35,566 nucleotides of DNA from Candidatus Eiseniibacteriota bacterium (GTDB lineage Bacteria > Joyebacterota > Joyebacteria > Joyebacterales > Joyebacteraceae). Under the pieces are notes generated by a model. That model saw nothing but the letters and a program-made list of their open reading frames with translations. It was not told the DNA's origin and made no database searches. Below, piece by piece: positions 34,572 to 35,566 of this stretch (position 1 is its first letter; the number at the start of each line of letters is the position of its first letter). The translations under genes were made by a program, and so were the position numbers. The stretch is from the NCBI GenBank assembly GCA_030595835.1, contig JAUVLG010000023.1, forward strand, positions 1 through 35,566. Reading direction: 5' to 3'.

Positions 34572-34817
34572 GTGGTTGGGAAGGCCGGGTGGCCTTCCCG
34601 GTTGAGTGATTGGAGGCGGTGAACGACTCGCCGCGGGCTATCTGCGAGCAACCCAGGGGAGGGGTGCCTATGTGGCAAAGCGATGCGGCCAGCGTGGACG
34701 GGTAGTCTCAGTGCCCAGCGAGGGCTGCGTCGGCAACGGGACCGCGGACTACGCGGAACCCGGGCAACCTGCAGGTAGTTGAGTGATTGTGGTGGACCTC
34801 TCAGAGGGAGGACAGGA
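34572..34817 (+). ncRNA. Long structured leader (candidate cis-regulatory RNA)
   Basis: About 246 untranslated bases. Visible structure: a perfect 9-bp hairpin at 34578-34599 (GGGAAGGCC/GGCCTTCCC); GGCG/CGCC at 34615-34632; CCGCG/CGCGG at 34742-34756 with loop GACTA, which can pair with TAGTC at 34703-34707 as a pseudoknot; and the palindrome ACCTGCAGGT at 34767-34776. The 12-mer GTTGAGTGATTG occurs twice, at 34601-34612 and 34778-34789, framing the structured core. No known riboswitch core was recognised. The RBS GGGAGGA lies 5 bases before the start codon. Confidence 0.4.
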
Positions 34818-35566
34818 ATGAAGAAGCTGTTTATTGTTCTGGCCATTATGGCGCTGTTCGCGGGCATGGCCACTGCGAAGCTCACCGTCGCTACGCCGAC
34901 GCATGAGCTCCAGAGCCCAAGCCGCACGAACGAGCTGTTCTGGTTTGATGACATGGAAGGCGACGTCAGCGGTTGGTCCAGCACGGACTTCAGCGCCGGC
35001 GCGGCCCCGCACTTCCACCAGGACACGTACATGGCCTATGAAGGCACGTACTCCTGGTGGTGCGGTAACTTCGACTATGATACCGATGGTGGTTACGGCA
35101 ACAGCTGGGATGACAGACTGATCATCCCGACGACCGACCTGACCACTGCGACGATGCCGATCCTGACCTACGCGTTCCGTCACGATTCGGAGGCTGGTTA
35201 CGATTACACGTACGTTCAGGCCGAGAGCCTGGGCGTATTCGTGGACCTGAACCGTGGCTACGACGGTGCGGCCGCGTGGACCGACATCGGTCTCTACGGC
35301 TTCCTCCTTGCCGCCTACGACAATCCGCTCAACGCGCGTTTCCGTTTCCTTTCGGACGGAGCCTGGTCGGATGAGGACGGTCTGTATGCGTCCGTCGGTG
35401 GTGGATTCGCCTGCGACATCGTCAAGGTCTTTGACTACTATACCGGCTACGTGTACTTCTTCGACAACGCTGATGACCAGGTCAACCTGATCCCGGCGGT
35501 CCCCGGCGCGGCCGGTGACTACTGGCATCTGATCGACAGGTGCTGCCCGGCGTACAGCGACCCGCA
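34818..35566 (+). CDS. Secreted protein related to the 938-aa protein (partial at window end)
   Basis: The first 249 residues of a protein that runs off the window. A Sec signal peptide (MKKLFIVLAIMALFAGMATA) is followed by a module starting LFWFDDMEGDVSGW with the YSWWCG motif and a later GYGNSWDD segment. This corresponds to LWIFDANFEDEVGDNAGW and STWWCG in the protein at 30850, so the two are paralogs. A second module appears to begin at YFFDNADDQV (about residue 213). The ATG has GGGAGGA 5 bases upstream. A C-terminal sorting-type domain would be expected beyond the window. Function is unknown; surface exposure or secretion is inferred. Confidence 0.82.
   Translation, partial: MKKLFIVLAIMALFAGMATAKLTVATPTHELQSPSRTNELFWFDDMEGDVSGWSSTDFSAGAAPHFHQDTYMAYEGTYSWWCGNFDYDTDGGYGNSWDDRLIIPTTDLTTATMPILTYAFRHDSEAGYDYTYVQAESLGVFVDLNRGYDGAAAWTDIGLYGFLLAAYDNPLNARFRFLSDGAWSDEDGLYASVGGGFACDIVKVFDYYTGYVYFFDNADDQVNLIPAVPGAAGDYWHLIDRCCPAYSDP

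Noticed and set aside
34572-34817. Known riboswitch (c-di-GMP, SAM or cobalamin) in the leader
   Set aside because: Isolated pieces such as GGCAAAGC and GGGCAACC look tempting, but the ordered conserved cores of those classes are missing.

Overview
The window is GC-rich, densely coding and entirely plus-stranded. It looks like a chromosomal segment of a diderm bacterium from the FCB neighbourhood (Eisenbacteria, Krumholzibacteriota or Latescibacteria-like candidate phyla). That placement is an inference. It rests on secreted proteins ending in a PNPFNP...VYN..G..VRTL...SGVYFYR type C-terminal domain (FlgD-Ig/T9SS type A-like), several lipobox lipoproteins, and a split alpha/beta glycyl-tRNA synthetase. 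The visible promoters are classical sigma70 (TTGACA/TATAAT), not the Bacteroidetes -33/-7 type, which argues against Bacteroidetes proper.

Layout. (1) 1-1760: end of a [NiFe]-hydrogenase maturation cluster (hypE, cut by the window edge, hypA, hypB). (2) 1770-4169: System II cytochrome c biogenesis pair resB-ccsA, then a VanZ-like membrane protein. (3) 4172-7328: hisS-aspS, closed by a hairpin. (4) 7468-8769: a promoter-to-terminator unit with two outer-membrane-type lipoproteins, one coiled coil and one with two LysM domains. (5) 8797-21277: a long overlapping operon phoH-pgpH-ybeY-corC-corC-DUF502-mgtE-recO-glyQ-glyS. Its ends match the conserved phoH-yqfF-ybeY...recO-glyQ-glyS cluster, but the middle carries CorC- and MgtE-type membrane proteins. 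(6) 21283-27968: five tandem paralogs of a secreted alkaline-phosphatase-superfamily phosphohydrolase. The fourth has lost catalytic residues and looks like a pseudoenzyme. (7) 28018-30492: a GT-C-like membrane glycosyltransferase fused to TPR repeats. (8) 30523-35566: large secreted proteins with long leaders. A perfect consensus promoter is followed about 90 nt later by an intrinsic terminator (sRNA or attenuator) before a 938-aa secreted protein. Then come a 58-codon remnant of a similar gene that keeps its own RBS and terminator, and a second large secreted protein cut by the window edge.

How the parts fit. Regions 3 and 5 are housekeeping (translation, ribosome maturation, c-di-AMP turnover, divalent-cation handling, recombination). 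Regions 4 and 6-8 concern the cell envelope and surface. The most unusual parts are the five-copy phosphohydrolase array with its degenerate member, coupled by position to glyQS upstream and a GT-C/TPR protein downstream, and the leader RNAs in front of the secreted-protein genes.
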